Shown piece after piece: positions 52,221 to 61,410 of a stretch of DNA of 64,000 nucleotides (the stretch's first letter is position 1; every line of letters begins with the position of its first letter). The stretch comes from Nocardia sp. NBC_01329 (GTDB taxonomy: Bacteria > Actinomycetota > Actinomycetes > Mycobacteriales > Mycobacteriaceae). A model generated the notes under the pieces. It saw nothing but the letters and a program-made list of their open reading frames with translations, had not been told where the DNA came from and ran no database searches. Where the stretch lies: assembly GCF_035956715.1 (NCBI RefSeq), contig NZ_CP108381.1:744001-808000 (forward strand), in the 5' to 3' direction. The position numbers were made by a program, and so were the translations under genes.

Positions 52221-53096
52221 ATGCCGAGCAAGGCGGATCTCAGCGGCACCACATTGCCGCGGCGGCAGCTGGGACGGGCGTTGCGTGATGCCCGCCACGC
52301 TCACGGAGCGACGTTGGATCAAGTCGCGCGGGATACGGAGTTCAGCCGGGCAACGCTGAGCCGTATCGAGTTGGGGCAGTACGAGCGGATCAAGGTTCGC
52401 GAGGTCGAATACCTCTGCCGCTACTACGGTTTATCTTCTGAGAAAATGAGCTACTTGAAAGCCGTAGCAGCGCAATCGAGTACAACAGTTTGGTGGCAAG
52501 GATATCGCCATGTTCTGGGAGGCGGTTTCACGACTTACCTGGAATTGGAGTCCTATGCTACAGAACTTCAAGTATTCCAGCCACTAATTGTTCCCGGCCT
52601 TCTTCAGACGGGCGATTATGCAAGGCAGATATTCGCCAAGTATTCCCCCGGAGAGTCGGAAGACTCTATCGAGGGAAAGGTGGAATTGCGTATGCGTCGA
52701 TACGCACGACTTACACGGCGACATTTGAGGATCCGGGTCGAGTTCGTAATACATGAAAGCGTTCTACATGCGGTGGTCGGATCGGCTCGAGTCATGGCTG
52801 CTCAATGTCGACACATCGCCGATATTAGTGCACGTGACAACATTGAGGTCAGGGTGTTGCCATTTTCTGCGGGGATTCCGACTGGCGGTGTCATGACGCC
52901 GTTCATCGTTCTCGGGTTTCTCGACGGAGAGCCGTCGGCAGTTTATGCCGAAGCAGCCCTGGGGTCGACTACTTTCGACGATGCTGAAGACGTGCTGCGC
53001 TACCGATCGCTCTATGACCTGATCCGAGCCGCGACTATCGACGAGACGGCTTCCCGAGACCGAATCAGAAAGATAGCAAGGAGATACGAGCAGTGA
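52221..53096 (+). CDS. XRE-family regulator with DUF5753 domain
   Basis: 291 residues from ATG 52221 (GGGGAGG upstream). N-terminal helix-turn-helix: LGRALRDARHAHGATLDQVARDTEFSRATLSRIELGQYERIKVREVEYLCRYYGLS. The DUF5753 domain follows, with ESYATELQVFQPLIVPGLLQTGDYARQIF and the late IRVLPFSAG-type strand. Its GC content is visibly lower than that of its neighbours (for example 52430-52860), which suggests relatively recent acquisition. It is coupled to a DUF397 gene by GTGA, the standard actinobacterial pair (abaA/bldB-type loci). Confidence 0.93.
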   Translation: MPSKADLSGTTLPRRQLGRALRDARHAHGATLDQVARDTEFSRATLSRIELGQYERIKVREVEYLCRYYGLSSEKMSYLKAVAAQSSTTVWWQGYRHVLGGGFTTYLELESYATELQVFQPLIVPGLLQTGDYARQIFAKYSPGESEDSIEGKVELRMRRYARLTRRHLRIRVEFVIHESVLHAVVGSARVMAAQCRHIADISARDNIEVRVLPFSAGIPTGGVMTPFIVLGFLDGEPSAVYAEAALGSTTFDDAEDVLRYRSLYDLIRAATIDETASRDRIRKIARRYEQ

Positions 53097-53296
53097 ACGT
53101 TGAGTTCTCAGATGTGCAGTGGTTCAAATCCTCGCACAGCGGCAACGACGAATGCGTCGAAGTTGCTTGGCTCGACTCAGGAAGGGTCGGTGTCCGCGAC
53201 TCCAAGTATTCGGACGGGCCCGTGCTGCGGTTCACATCGACGGAGTGGGGCGCCTTTACCAGCGCTCTTCGTGGCAGCTGCTCACGATGGCGGTGA
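53093..53296 (+). CDS. DUF397 protein
   Basis: 67 residues from GTG 53093. DUF397 signature: WFKSSHSGNDECVEVAWLDSGRVGVRDSKYSDGPVLRFTSTEWGAFTSAL. Partners of XRE/DUF5753 regulators, proposed to modulate development or act as antitoxin-like partners in Streptomyces. Overlaps the XRE gene by 4 bases. Confidence 0.95.
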   Translation: MNVEFSDVQWFKSSHSGNDECVEVAWLDSGRVGVRDSKYSDGPVLRFTSTEWGAFTSALRGSCSRWR

Positions 53297-53429
53297 ATCT
53301 CGGCCGACGAACGGTCGCGTTCTGGGCCGCGCGCCGCGGTACCGGGCAGGAACTGTGCAAGTCCCTGCGCCCGCGACGCGGTTTCCGGAGGATAGTCAGA
53401 GAGTCCGTCGGTGTGCGCTCTGTTGCGGT

Positions 53430-54251
53430 TCAGGTCGTGCCGGTGCTGAGGCCGCCGGAGATGGTGATGGCTTCGCCGTTGTAGCGAGCCCCGGTGTCGG
53501 AGACCAGCAGCAGGATCATCTCCGAGACCTCCGCCGGCTGGATCAGCCCACCTCCCGCTTCGAACATTGCCAGCGCCGCCTCGCGCGTCGGGTTCTCGAC
53601 ATCGGGCATGAGTTCGCGGTAGATGGCGGGGTTCATGATCATATCGGTCTGTACGCCGGAGGGCAGCACCGCGTTCACGGTGATTCCCTGTGCGCCGACC
53701 TCTTCCGCCAGCGATTTCACCAGGCCGACCACACCCCATTTCGCGGCGGCGTAGTGGCCGGACTTGCGGGCGCCCATCCGGGCGACGATGGAGGAGGTGG
53801 CGACGATCCGCCCTCGGCCGCGCTCGAGCATATGCGGGACCACGGCGCGGAAACTGTGGTAGACGCCGGTCAGGTTCACATCGATCATGTCCCGCCAGGT
53901 CTGCTCGGGCATCTCGGAGAGAAAGGCGTTGGACGCGATACCCGCATTGGCCAGCAGGATATCGATATGTCCGAACTCGGAGATCGTTCGATCGGCTACA
54001 GCGTCCATCTGTCGCTGATCGCGGACGTCGGCGGTGATCGCGAGGCATCGGCGGCCGGTTTCGCCGACCAACTCCACAGTCTCGGCGAGATCGTCGGGCG
54101 AGCCCAGGGCGTAGGGCACGCTCGCGATCGACGCGCCGATATCGCAGACCACGATATCGGCGCCCGCGCCGGCCAGTGCGACGGCGTGCGACCGGCCCTG
54201 CCCACGCGCGCCGCCGGTGACGACAGCGACCTGTCCGTCCAACTTCCCCAT
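53430..54251 (-). CDS. Mycofactocin-coupled SDR family oxidoreductase
   Basis: 273 residues from ATG 54251 (MGKLDGQVAVVTGGARGQGRSHAVALAGAGADIVVCDI). The insert IASVPYALGSPDDLAETVELVGETGRRC is diagnostic of the mycofactocin-associated SDR subfamily, which holds a non-exchangeable NAD reoxidised by mycofactocin. Catalytic Ser and Tyr-Lys lie in ATSSIVARMGARKSGHYAAAKWGVVGL. Substrates are usually alcohols or carveol-like terpenoids. No mycofactocin biosynthesis genes are in the window. Confidence 0.93.
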   Translation of the reverse strand: MGKLDGQVAVVTGGARGQGRSHAVALAGAGADIVVCDIGASIASVPYALGSPDDLAETVELVGETGRRCLAITADVRDQRQMDAVADRTISEFGHIDILLANAGIASNAFLSEMPEQTWRDMIDVNLTGVYHSFRAVVPHMLERGRGRIVATSSIVARMGARKSGHYAAAKWGVVGLVKSLAEEVGAQGITVNAVLPSGVQTDMIMNPAIYRELMPDVENPTREAALAMFEAGGGLIQPAEVSEMILLLVSDTGARYNGEAITISGGLSTGTT

Positions 54252-54474
54252 CGGTTCCTCCCTCGCCGGCTCGACGTTCCCATCCTCACACTCTCGGGAT
54301 CCGTTGCGGGTGAGGTGGACGGTCGCCTTCGCAGTGTCGGTGGCGTTACCGGGGATCTCCTCCCATAGGAGTAACCCGCCCAGCAATCGGTCAGGAATCG
54401 AGAAGCGCCAGGTCTCTCGACACGGCTAGCGTCTGAATGGACGGCACACCGACAACAACCAGGAGATGACAGCG

Positions 54475-54939
54475 ATGGGCGCGAATACCAGCACGACCAG
54501 CGCAAAGGGCACAGAAGGCTTCTCCGAGGACGAACGTGCTGCGATGAAGGAGCGTGCTGCGGAACTGAAGAAGGAGACGAACCGTGGTCGTGGCAACAAG
54601 GCGGCCACCGAGGAGCTCGACGTGCTGTCGAAAATCGCGGAGATGGAAGTATCAGACCGTGTGGTGGCCGAACGCATCCACTCCATCGTTACCACCAACG
54701 CCCCCGAGTTGTCGCCGAAGCTGTGGTACGGACAGCCGGCCTACGCCAGGAAAGGGAAGGTTGTGTGCTTCTTCCGTAGCGGGCACGCCGACAAAGAGCG
54801 CTACTCGACCTTCGGCTTCACCACTGAAGCGAACATCGACGACGACGGCGGCCTGTGGCCCACATCGTTCGCCGTGACCGAGATGAGCAGCAAGGCCGAA
54901 AAGACGATCACCGCCCTTGTCGAGAAGGCTGGGAGCTGA
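54475..54939 (+). CDS. DUF1801-like protein
   Basis: 154 residues from ATG 54475; AGGAG lies nine bases upstream, so the ATG at 54466 is rejected as too close. A charged N-terminal helix (EDERAAMKERAAELKKETNRGRGNKAATEEL) precedes a domain with ELSPKLWYGQPAYARKGKVVCFFRSGHADKERYSTFGF, the DUF1801/YdhG pattern. Function is unknown; structural relatives bind iron or small ligands. Confidence 0.85.
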   Translation: MGANTSTTSAKGTEGFSEDERAAMKERAAELKKETNRGRGNKAATEELDVLSKIAEMEVSDRVVAERIHSIVTTNAPELSPKLWYGQPAYARKGKVVCFFRSGHADKERYSTFGFTTEANIDDDGGLWPTSFAVTEMSSKAEKTITALVEKAGS

Positions 54940-55057
54940 GGCCACCTCGCGGCCGAACCTGCGGCGGACTGTCCAGGTCTGGGCATGCGGGCCGACAGAT
55001 CGGCGGAAGGCTGCGGTAACCCGTCGACTCGGCTCCAACGAGTGGACCCGTCACGAA

Positions 55058-55654
55058 TCAGGGTGCGGTGCGACCCTCGTTCGACAGGTCCCAATATTTT
55101 CGCCCACGTGACGAGAGCGCGTAGCCACGCGCGAGGCTGACGGTCAACCCGAGTGCCTTGAGCTTGCGCACTCGACGTTTGAGCTGCTCGGCCGGCATTT
55201 GGTCGAGAGAGTGAGCGAGGTCGGCGGCAGGCTCTCCGGGTTTCCGTGCGATCGCTCCAAGAGTCTGACGGGTCCACGGCTGCGCGGCTCGGTGGTCGAC
55301 AGCACCGAGCTGGGCGTGCAGAGCTGCGACCGCGACGACATCCAGGTCATCGCGGACGGCGAGTGCTTCGCGGGGATCGGGCCCGGCAAAGTGCACAGCG
55401 ATCCGGAATATCGGGTCGCTGACGCGGCCGCGGAATGTCGCACATAGTTCCGGTCGAGTGCGGTATCCGGCTGCCCGGGCATCGTCATCGGTGAGCGCGG
55501 TCGCCGCCACTGTGTCCACAGCGCCGATGCCGATGATCCCTGCGGTAGTCATGACAGTCGCGCCGGGGATGATTCGACAGCGAGGCCACCGCCTGTACAC
55601 GACCCGAACGTCGCCGGCCGCTATCGCGGCCGCGATAGCGTCGGTGAAGATCAT
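55058..55654 (-). CDS. ASCH/PUA-like domain protein
   Basis: 198 residues. The N-terminal segment (FTDAIAAAIAAGDVRVVYRRWPRCRIIPGATVMTTAGIIGIGAVDTVAATALTDDDARAAGYRTRPEL) matches ASCH-like actinobacterial proteins that resemble RNA-binding PUA folds. The C-terminal part has a helical domain (LAHSLDQMPAEQLKRRVRKLKALGLTVSLARGYALSSRGRKYWD) that looks like a winged helix. The start overlaps the stop of the 30-codon NmrA remnant (ATGA). Confidence 0.8.
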   Translation of the reverse strand: MIFTDAIAAAIAAGDVRVVYRRWPRCRIIPGATVMTTAGIIGIGAVDTVAATALTDDDARAAGYRTRPELCATFRGRVSDPIFRIAVHFAGPDPREALAVRDDLDVVAVAALHAQLGAVDHRAAQPWTRQTLGAIARKPGEPAADLAHSLDQMPAEQLKRRVRKLKALGLTVSLARGYALSSRGRKYWDLSNEGRTAP

Positions 55655-55743
55655 GCGATGCCTTTCGCCGCCGCTGTGACGAAATCGTCGAGTTGTTCGA
55701 CGATGCGGCGGCTGACTTTGCCGGTGGCTCCGGTGATCGGCAT
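55651..55743 (-). pseudogene. 30-codon remnant of an NmrA-like NAD(P)-binding protein
   Basis: ATG 55743 opens a short frame beginning MPITGATGKVSRRIVEQL and ending DDFVTAAAKGIA before a TGA that overlaps the ASCH start. The first half is the nucleotide-binding start of NmrA-like/NAD(P)H-binding reductases (TGATGxxGxxIVxxL). The remaining ~250 residues are missing, as if an internal deletion joined both ends of the gene in frame. It starts two bases after the TetR stop, so a TetR-reductase operon probably existed here before. Confidence 0.6.
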
Positions 55744-55745
55744 CG

Positions 55746-56354
55746 TTACGACCGCGCCCCCAGAGTGTGCGCGAGTTGGTCGAGGATCACTGCGCGTACT
55801 TCAACGGAATCGCCAGGATGCGGCTGTCTCAGAACATACGGAAAAAGCAACCCATCCAGGGTCGCTATGGTCGCATCCGCGATGGCATCGGGCGCATGGG
55901 TCGGCTGGAATCGGCCACATTCGATACCACCGGTGATCGCGTCGAGAAACGGCTGCCGGTACTTTCGCTGCAGCGTGATGCTGTGTTGTCGCAGCTCCTC
56001 GTCATGTGCGGCGGCGCACCAGAATTCCATCAGCACTCGCCATATCGGGATGGGTGTCCGCAGTCCGCGATCGACCAATATCACCAATTGCTGCCACGGG
56101 TCAGCGGACTCACGAGCGGCCTTTTGCATGGCAGACACTTCGTCATCGGTTCCGGTCATCATCGCCTCGACGACCATGTCGGCGCGTGAACCGAAATATC
56201 CTTGCAAGGTGCTGACGGCCAGACCGGTCGAGGCCGCGACGTCCTGAAACCGTGTCGCCTGGTATCCCCTATCGGACACGATGTCGAGAACCGCTCTCAG
56301 CACGTCACTTCTCCGGCTTGCGCCTGCGCGACGCTTCCTCGCACCGATCGTCAT
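55746..56354 (-). CDS. TetR-family regulator of the adjacent MFS gene
   Basis: 202 residues from ATG 56354. Helix-turn-helix: RRSDVLRAVLDIVSDRGYQATRFQDVAASTGLAVSTLQGYFGSRADMVVEAMM. The C-terminal domain (WQQLVILVDRGLRTPIPIWRVLMEFWCAAAHDEELRQHSITLQRKYRQPF) is of the BetI-like type. It is divergent from the 14-helix MFS exporter. Its start codon lies inside a 46-bp perfect palindrome that is the evident operator region. Confidence 0.9.
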   Translation of the reverse strand: MTIGARKRRAGASRRSDVLRAVLDIVSDRGYQATRFQDVAASTGLAVSTLQGYFGSRADMVVEAMMTGTDDEVSAMQKAARESADPWQQLVILVDRGLRTPIPIWRVLMEFWCAAAHDEELRQHSITLQRKYRQPFLDAITGGIECGRFQPTHAPDAIADATIATLDGLLFPYVLRQPHPGDSVEVRAVILDQLAHTLGARS

Positions 56355-56392
56355 GGCTGTACCGTATCATGATACGGTACAGCCATGACGAT
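56347..56392. promoter_or_regulatory. 46-bp perfect palindrome over the TetR start (operator)
   Basis: Bases 56347-56392 are perfectly self-complementary about 56369/56370. The core is GTACCGTATCATGATACGGTAC (56359-56380 without its ends). The palindrome includes the TetR ATG and, symmetrically on the + strand, a mirror ATG (56385) that opens a 41-codon frame. The core suits a TetR dimer; the full length suggests an inverted duplication. Confidence 0.85.
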
Positions 56393-56526
56393 TCGGTGGC
56401 TCCGGATCGGCCGTGTGACATTTGGCTCAGAGGTTGTCAGCTTTGTCCGAGATGGTCCGACGGGCGTCACCTGCTGTACTGGACGGGAGCCACCCGACGG
56501 GTGGTGGTGACAGCAGAGGAGTGGTG

Positions 56527-58110
56527 ATGGCGCAGGCGCCGACAGAGCCGAACATCGACGGATCGCCTGCAACGGCCGGCCGGAAGGAATGGATCGGCCT
56601 CGCTGTCCTCGCGCTGCCGACCCTGCTCATCTCCATGGATATGAGTGTGCTGTACCTGGCGATCCCGCAAATCAGCGCCGCACTCGAGCCGAGCAGCTCG
56701 CAACTGCTGTGGATCCTCGACGTGTACGGCTTCCTGGTGGCCGGATTCCTGATCACCATGGGCACCGTCGGCGACCGCATCGGACGTCGCAAACTCTTGC
56801 TGATCGGCGCGGTCGCATTCGGCATCGCATCGGTCGTGGCCGCGTACTCGAGCAGCGCCGAAGTCCTGATCGCGACCCGGGCGCTGCTCGGCGTGGCCGG
56901 TGCGACCCTGATGCCGTCCACCTTGGCGTTGATCCGCAATATGTTCCACGACCAGAAGCAGCGCACCACCGCCATCGGAGTGTGGATGACCAGCTTCATG
57001 GTCGGGATGGTGATCGGTCCGCTGATCGGCGGAATAATGCTCGAACACTTCTGGTGGGGTTCGGTATTCCTGGTCGCCGTGCCCGCGATGGTGCTACTGG
57101 TCGTCGCCGGACCGATGCTGCTACCCGAGTACCGGGATCCGAATCCCGGCAAGCTGGACCTGCTCAGCGCGGCGCTGTCCCTGGCGGCGGTGATCGGCAT
57201 CATCTACGGCATCAAGGATCTCGCCGAGAACAGCCTCGGCGTAACCCCGGTCCTGGTGCTGACCGCCGGTCTGGTCCTGGGCGCGGTGTTCATAGCCCGA
57301 CAGCGGCGGTTGGCGAACCCGCTGGTCGATCTGCGCCTGTTCGGCAACGTCAAGTTCAGTGGCGCACTCATCGCACTGATGGTCACCATGCTGGCAATGG
57401 GCGGACTCTTCCTGCTGCTCGCCCAGTACCTGCAACTGGTACTCGGACTGTCCGCGTTCCAGGCAGGTCTGTGGACCATGCCCGAAGCGGCCGCCATGGT
57501 GGTCGGAACGGTACTGGTCAGTGCGCTGGCACCGCGGATCCGCCCCGCCTACCTGATGGCAGGCGGACTACTCACCAGCATCGTCGGATACGCGATCTTC
57601 ACCCAACTCTCCGGCGGCGATGACCTCGCGATCATCGTGACCGGCATGGTGGTGTTCTCCCTCGGGCTCAGCCCTATGTCGGTCCTCGGTCTGGACATGA
57701 TCGTCGGAGCCGTGGATCCGGCCCGCGCGGGGGCTGCGTCGGCGGTCTCGGAAACCGGCCAGGAGTTCTCCATCGCCCTCGGTGTCGCCGTGATCGGCAG
57801 CATCGGCACTGCGGTCTACCGCTCACAGATGACCGATGCGATGCCGACGGGACTCCCCGCGGAGACCGCCGACGCCGCAAAGGACACCCTGGCCGGGGCG
57901 CTGCACGTCTCCGGCCAGCTGCCCGAGCAACTCGGCGCGGAATTGGCAACGGCTGCACGGCAAGCTTTCACCCAGGCGCTGGAGGTCAACTCGATCCTCA
58001 GCATCGGCCTCACCGCCCTGGCCGTCGGGCTCGTTCTCGTCCTGCTGCGCCATATCCCCGCACCGAACCAGCAGAATGCGGTAGCGGACAAGGAAACCAT
58101 CGACGCATAA
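56527..58110 (+). CDS. DHA2-family (EmrB/QacA-type) MFS drug exporter
   Basis: 527 residues from ATG 56527 (GAGGAG upstream). Fourteen predicted membrane helices. The DHA2 motifs include LDVYGFLVAGFLITMGTVGDRIGRRKLLLIGAVAFG (motif A region), ATRALLGVAGATLMPSTLALIRNMF and the motif C-like GVWMTSFMVGMVIGPLIGGIMLEHFWWGSVFLV. It should export hydrophobic drugs or metabolites using proton motive force. Divergent from its probable repressor TetR. Confidence 0.93.
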   Translation: MAQAPTEPNIDGSPATAGRKEWIGLAVLALPTLLISMDMSVLYLAIPQISAALEPSSSQLLWILDVYGFLVAGFLITMGTVGDRIGRRKLLLIGAVAFGIASVVAAYSSSAEVLIATRALLGVAGATLMPSTLALIRNMFHDQKQRTTAIGVWMTSFMVGMVIGPLIGGIMLEHFWWGSVFLVAVPAMVLLVVAGPMLLPEYRDPNPGKLDLLSAALSLAAVIGIIYGIKDLAENSLGVTPVLVLTAGLVLGAVFIARQRRLANPLVDLRLFGNVKFSGALIALMVTMLAMGGLFLLLAQYLQLVLGLSAFQAGLWTMPEAAAMVVGTVLVSALAPRIRPAYLMAGGLLTSIVGYAIFTQLSGGDDLAIIVTGMVVFSLGLSPMSVLGLDMIVGAVDPARAGAASAVSETGQEFSIALGVAVIGSIGTAVYRSQMTDAMPTGLPAETADAAKDTLAGALHVSGQLPEQLGAELATAARQAFTQALEVNSILSIGLTALAVGLVLVLLRHIPAPNQQNAVADKETIDA

Positions 58111-58229
58111 CATCCGCCGAGCCGTGCCACCGCTTCAGCGGCTCATCCAGGCCACCTCCCGGCCGTCCCCGAAACCGGCCGAACCGGTGGGGATCGCGGA
58201 AACGACCGGTGCTGCGCCGGACGGGTGGG

Positions 58230-59309
<1,080 letters not shown>

Positions 59310-59360
59310 CTAGGGAGCGGGGATTTTCGGCGCACCAGGACCGCAGGCGCCGAGCGTACT

Positions 59361-59582
59361 TCAGTCGTCGGTGGGCGGTTTCCGGTGGCCGTCGGATTTT
59401 TCCTCGCCCGACGGCGCCATGGCGAGACCGAACGCGAGGCCGAAGCCGATACCCAGTCCGACACCGAGCGCCAGATTGCCGAGCACGACCAGGCCGAGTG
59501 GTATCCCGATCGCCAGGCCGATGACGATCCCGATACTCAGCCGGGTGCCGAGTGAGCGCTCACCCGCAGCATTGCCGCCCAT
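59361..59582 (-). CDS. Small glycine-rich membrane protein
   Basis: 73 residues. Two adjacent hydrophobic Gly-rich helices (LSIGIVIGLAIGIPLGLVVLGNLALGVGLGIGFGLAFGLAM) with a charged C-terminus (PSGEEKSDGHRKPPTDD). This is a common small actinobacterial membrane protein of unknown role. It lies just upstream of nrdF, same strand, but the NrdR sites intervene. Confidence 0.7.
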   Translation of the reverse strand: MGGNAAGERSLGTRLSIGIVIGLAIGIPLGLVVLGNLALGVGLGIGFGLAFGLAMAPSGEEKSDGHRKPPTDD

Positions 59583-59609
59583 ACTTCGACGGTACGCCGA
59601 TATGGCCTT

Positions 59610-59834
59610 TTACCTGCGGAAACAGTGTCTCGGAACGGTTGATTTCCGGTTGCGGACCGGTGTTCGCCGATCCCCGGGATCCGCTGCCGGGGGATCGGAC
59701 TGCCGTTCGGTACCCACCGCGCCCATGAGCCACAGCGCCCGCCGGCGGGACAGCATCGCCGACATATCGTGGGCGAGCCCGAGATCGTGTTCGTGCCCGA
59801 GTTCCGTTCGCGGTTGTGATGGTGGTTTCCGCAC
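59610..59834 (-). pseudogene. Remnant of a Tat-exported intradiol dioxygenase-like protein
   Basis: 74 residues from GTG 59834 after GAGAAGAGG. The segment HEHDLGLAHDMSAMLSRRRALWLMGAVG matches the N-terminus of secreted intradiol ring-cleavage dioxygenase-like proteins ('D.GL.fDl..llsRRR.L.llg'), including the twin Arg of a Tat signal. Immediately after this the hydrophobic core of the signal is lost (TERQSDPPAADPGDRR), and the frame stops without a catalytic domain. A truncated gene is the best explanation. Confidence 0.5.
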
Positions 59835-60016
59835 GTTGCGCACCTCTTCTCGATGGGGTGACCACCACGTTAGGAAAGTTGTCTGGCGTATTTCTGGAGC
59901 CGCACTGTGAGTCTTCTGTGGACCGGCACGACCCGGGCGAGACGATGCGGCAACGGCAGACACGGTCGAGCGCTCAATGCCTGGGTGGACGCGGATCGGG
60001 TCGATCCCGGGACGTC

Positions 60017-61108
60017 TCAGTCCATGACGTAGGCGTTGAGGGTTTCCCGGATATCGGTGAGGATCGCGCGCGCCGCCGTCGGGCCGGTGGTGTGCCAGAG
60101 CGCGTCGTCGACGAGGAACAAGCGGTTGTCGCCCACCGCGCCGAGTTTCTCCCACGGGTCCGAACGCATCACGGATTCGCCGTGCTCCTGCCCATCCGTG
60201 CCCGCGAACATCACATAGATCAGATCGCCCTCGGCGGCCACCGGATCGGATTCGTCGATCGGGCCGGAGGTCTCGCGCTGCGCGGTCGGACGTCCGGCGC
60301 CGGTATCGGCGAGGATCTGCGCCGCGAAGGTCTCGGAGCCCAGATACTCGCTGCTCTCCGCAGTGAACCGCACTATCGACGCCTGAGCGAACCGGGCGTT
60401 GATGGAAGCACCGGTCAAGGCGGCGTCGCTGTGATAGGTCGCCAGTGCCGCCTCGCCCGCCCCATGGCGGCCCATGGCACCCGCGAAAGCAGTGAACTGC
60501 CGCTCCCAGTTCGGCTCATCGCCGACCAGCACCGTCGGGGCGATCTCGCTGAGCGCGGCGTAGCTCGCCCGGCCCGCGGGCATCTCGCCGACGATCAGAT
60601 CCGGGTCCAGTTGCGCGATGAGCGCCGGATCCGGGTCGGCGGCGAACCCGACACCCGGGACTTCCAGCACCCCGTAACCCAGATAGCCCGGCTGCGGCGC
60701 CGGACCCGCGACGGTGGTCGCGCCGACCACTCGCTCCCACAACCCGACCGCACATGTCGCATCGAGCGCGGAAGTGCCCAGCACCACGATCCGCTGCGGA
60801 TCCGCCGGAACCCGCGACTCGCCGGACCCATGCCGGATCGTGCGAGTGGAACCCTCGGCCGGATCGGGCGCGGTGGGCAGTGCGCAAGCCTGGGTGGTGT
60901 CGCGTTCGATACCGACCACGCCCGCACCGGCGACATTCGTCGTGGTGCGGATGATCGAGGCCGAATCATCGGGATGACTCGCGCACGCGGACACCGCCAG
61001 CGCGGTGCAGGCGAGCACGACGCCCAGGAACCGGCCGAGCCGGCCGGTCCGCACGGAGATCCGGGGGTCACGCGCGGCTGGAATATGGACAGCGGGGCTC
61101 ACCGGCAT
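60017..61108 (-). CDS. fecB: Siderophore/iron ABC transporter substrate-binding lipoprotein (FecB-like)
   Basis: 363 residues from ATG 61108. A lipoprotein signal (GRLGRFLGVVLACTALAVSACAS; lipobox VSAC) is followed by a class III periplasmic-binding fold: RIVVLGTSALDATCAVGLWERVVGATTV, DPALIAQLDPDLIVGEMPAGRASYAALSEIAPTVLV, and WEKLGAVGDNRLFLVDDALW. The M. tuberculosis fecB gene is also divergent from ctaD, supporting orthology. It probably binds ferric carboxymycobactin-like siderophores. No IdeR box was recognised in the 302-bp divergent gap. Confidence 0.92.
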   Translation of the reverse strand: MPVSPAVHIPAARDPRISVRTGRLGRFLGVVLACTALAVSACASHPDDSASIIRTTTNVAGAGVVGIERDTTQACALPTAPDPAEGSTRTIRHGSGESRVPADPQRIVVLGTSALDATCAVGLWERVVGATTVAGPAPQPGYLGYGVLEVPGVGFAADPDPALIAQLDPDLIVGEMPAGRASYAALSEIAPTVLVGDEPNWERQFTAFAGAMGRHGAGEAALATYHSDAALTGASINARFAQASIVRFTAESSEYLGSETFAAQILADTGAGRPTAQRETSGPIDESDPVAAEGDLIYVMFAGTDGQEHGESVMRSDPWEKLGAVGDNRLFLVDDALWHTTGPTAARAILTDIRETLNAYVMD

Positions 61109-61410
61109 GCCGGGAAGGGTACATGCCCACTGTGATTCGACGCGCGCCAGCGTTGACGGCCGACCGCGCAGGCTCCGCGGAAGGGCTACCACCACCACCC
61201 GGCAGCCTCGCCCGGCGCAGGCCGGACGAGGCGGAACGAGTGCCCCTCGACCTCGAGTACGACACAGAGTAGGACCCGGACGACCCGGGCTGGGCGGACG
61301 GTTTACGATTCGAGAAGCGCAAGCTAACCGTTGGCCGCCCCGTGCACCGGGCGGCGGGCAAAAACAGTGGAGCCTGCGGAGCGACCCTAAAGGCACCTTC
61401 AGGAGGATCA
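61109..61410. other. 302-bp divergent fecB/ctaD promoter region
   Basis: It holds both promoters. In the ctaD leader a GCCGCCC / GGGCGGC hairpin (61335-61341, 61350-61356) is followed by GGGCAAAAACAG. AGGAGGATCA directly precedes ctaD. No coding sequence recognised. Confidence 0.5.

Noticed and set aside
56385..56510. 41-codon ORF starting at the mirror ATG of the palindrome
   Set aside because: The ATG exists because of the palindrome. The frame loses similarity to the TetR start after three codons and lacks a protein-like pattern.
61109..61410. IdeR iron box between fecB and ctaD
   Set aside because: Only a half-site-like GCTAACC (61324-61330) was found, with no 19-bp dyad.
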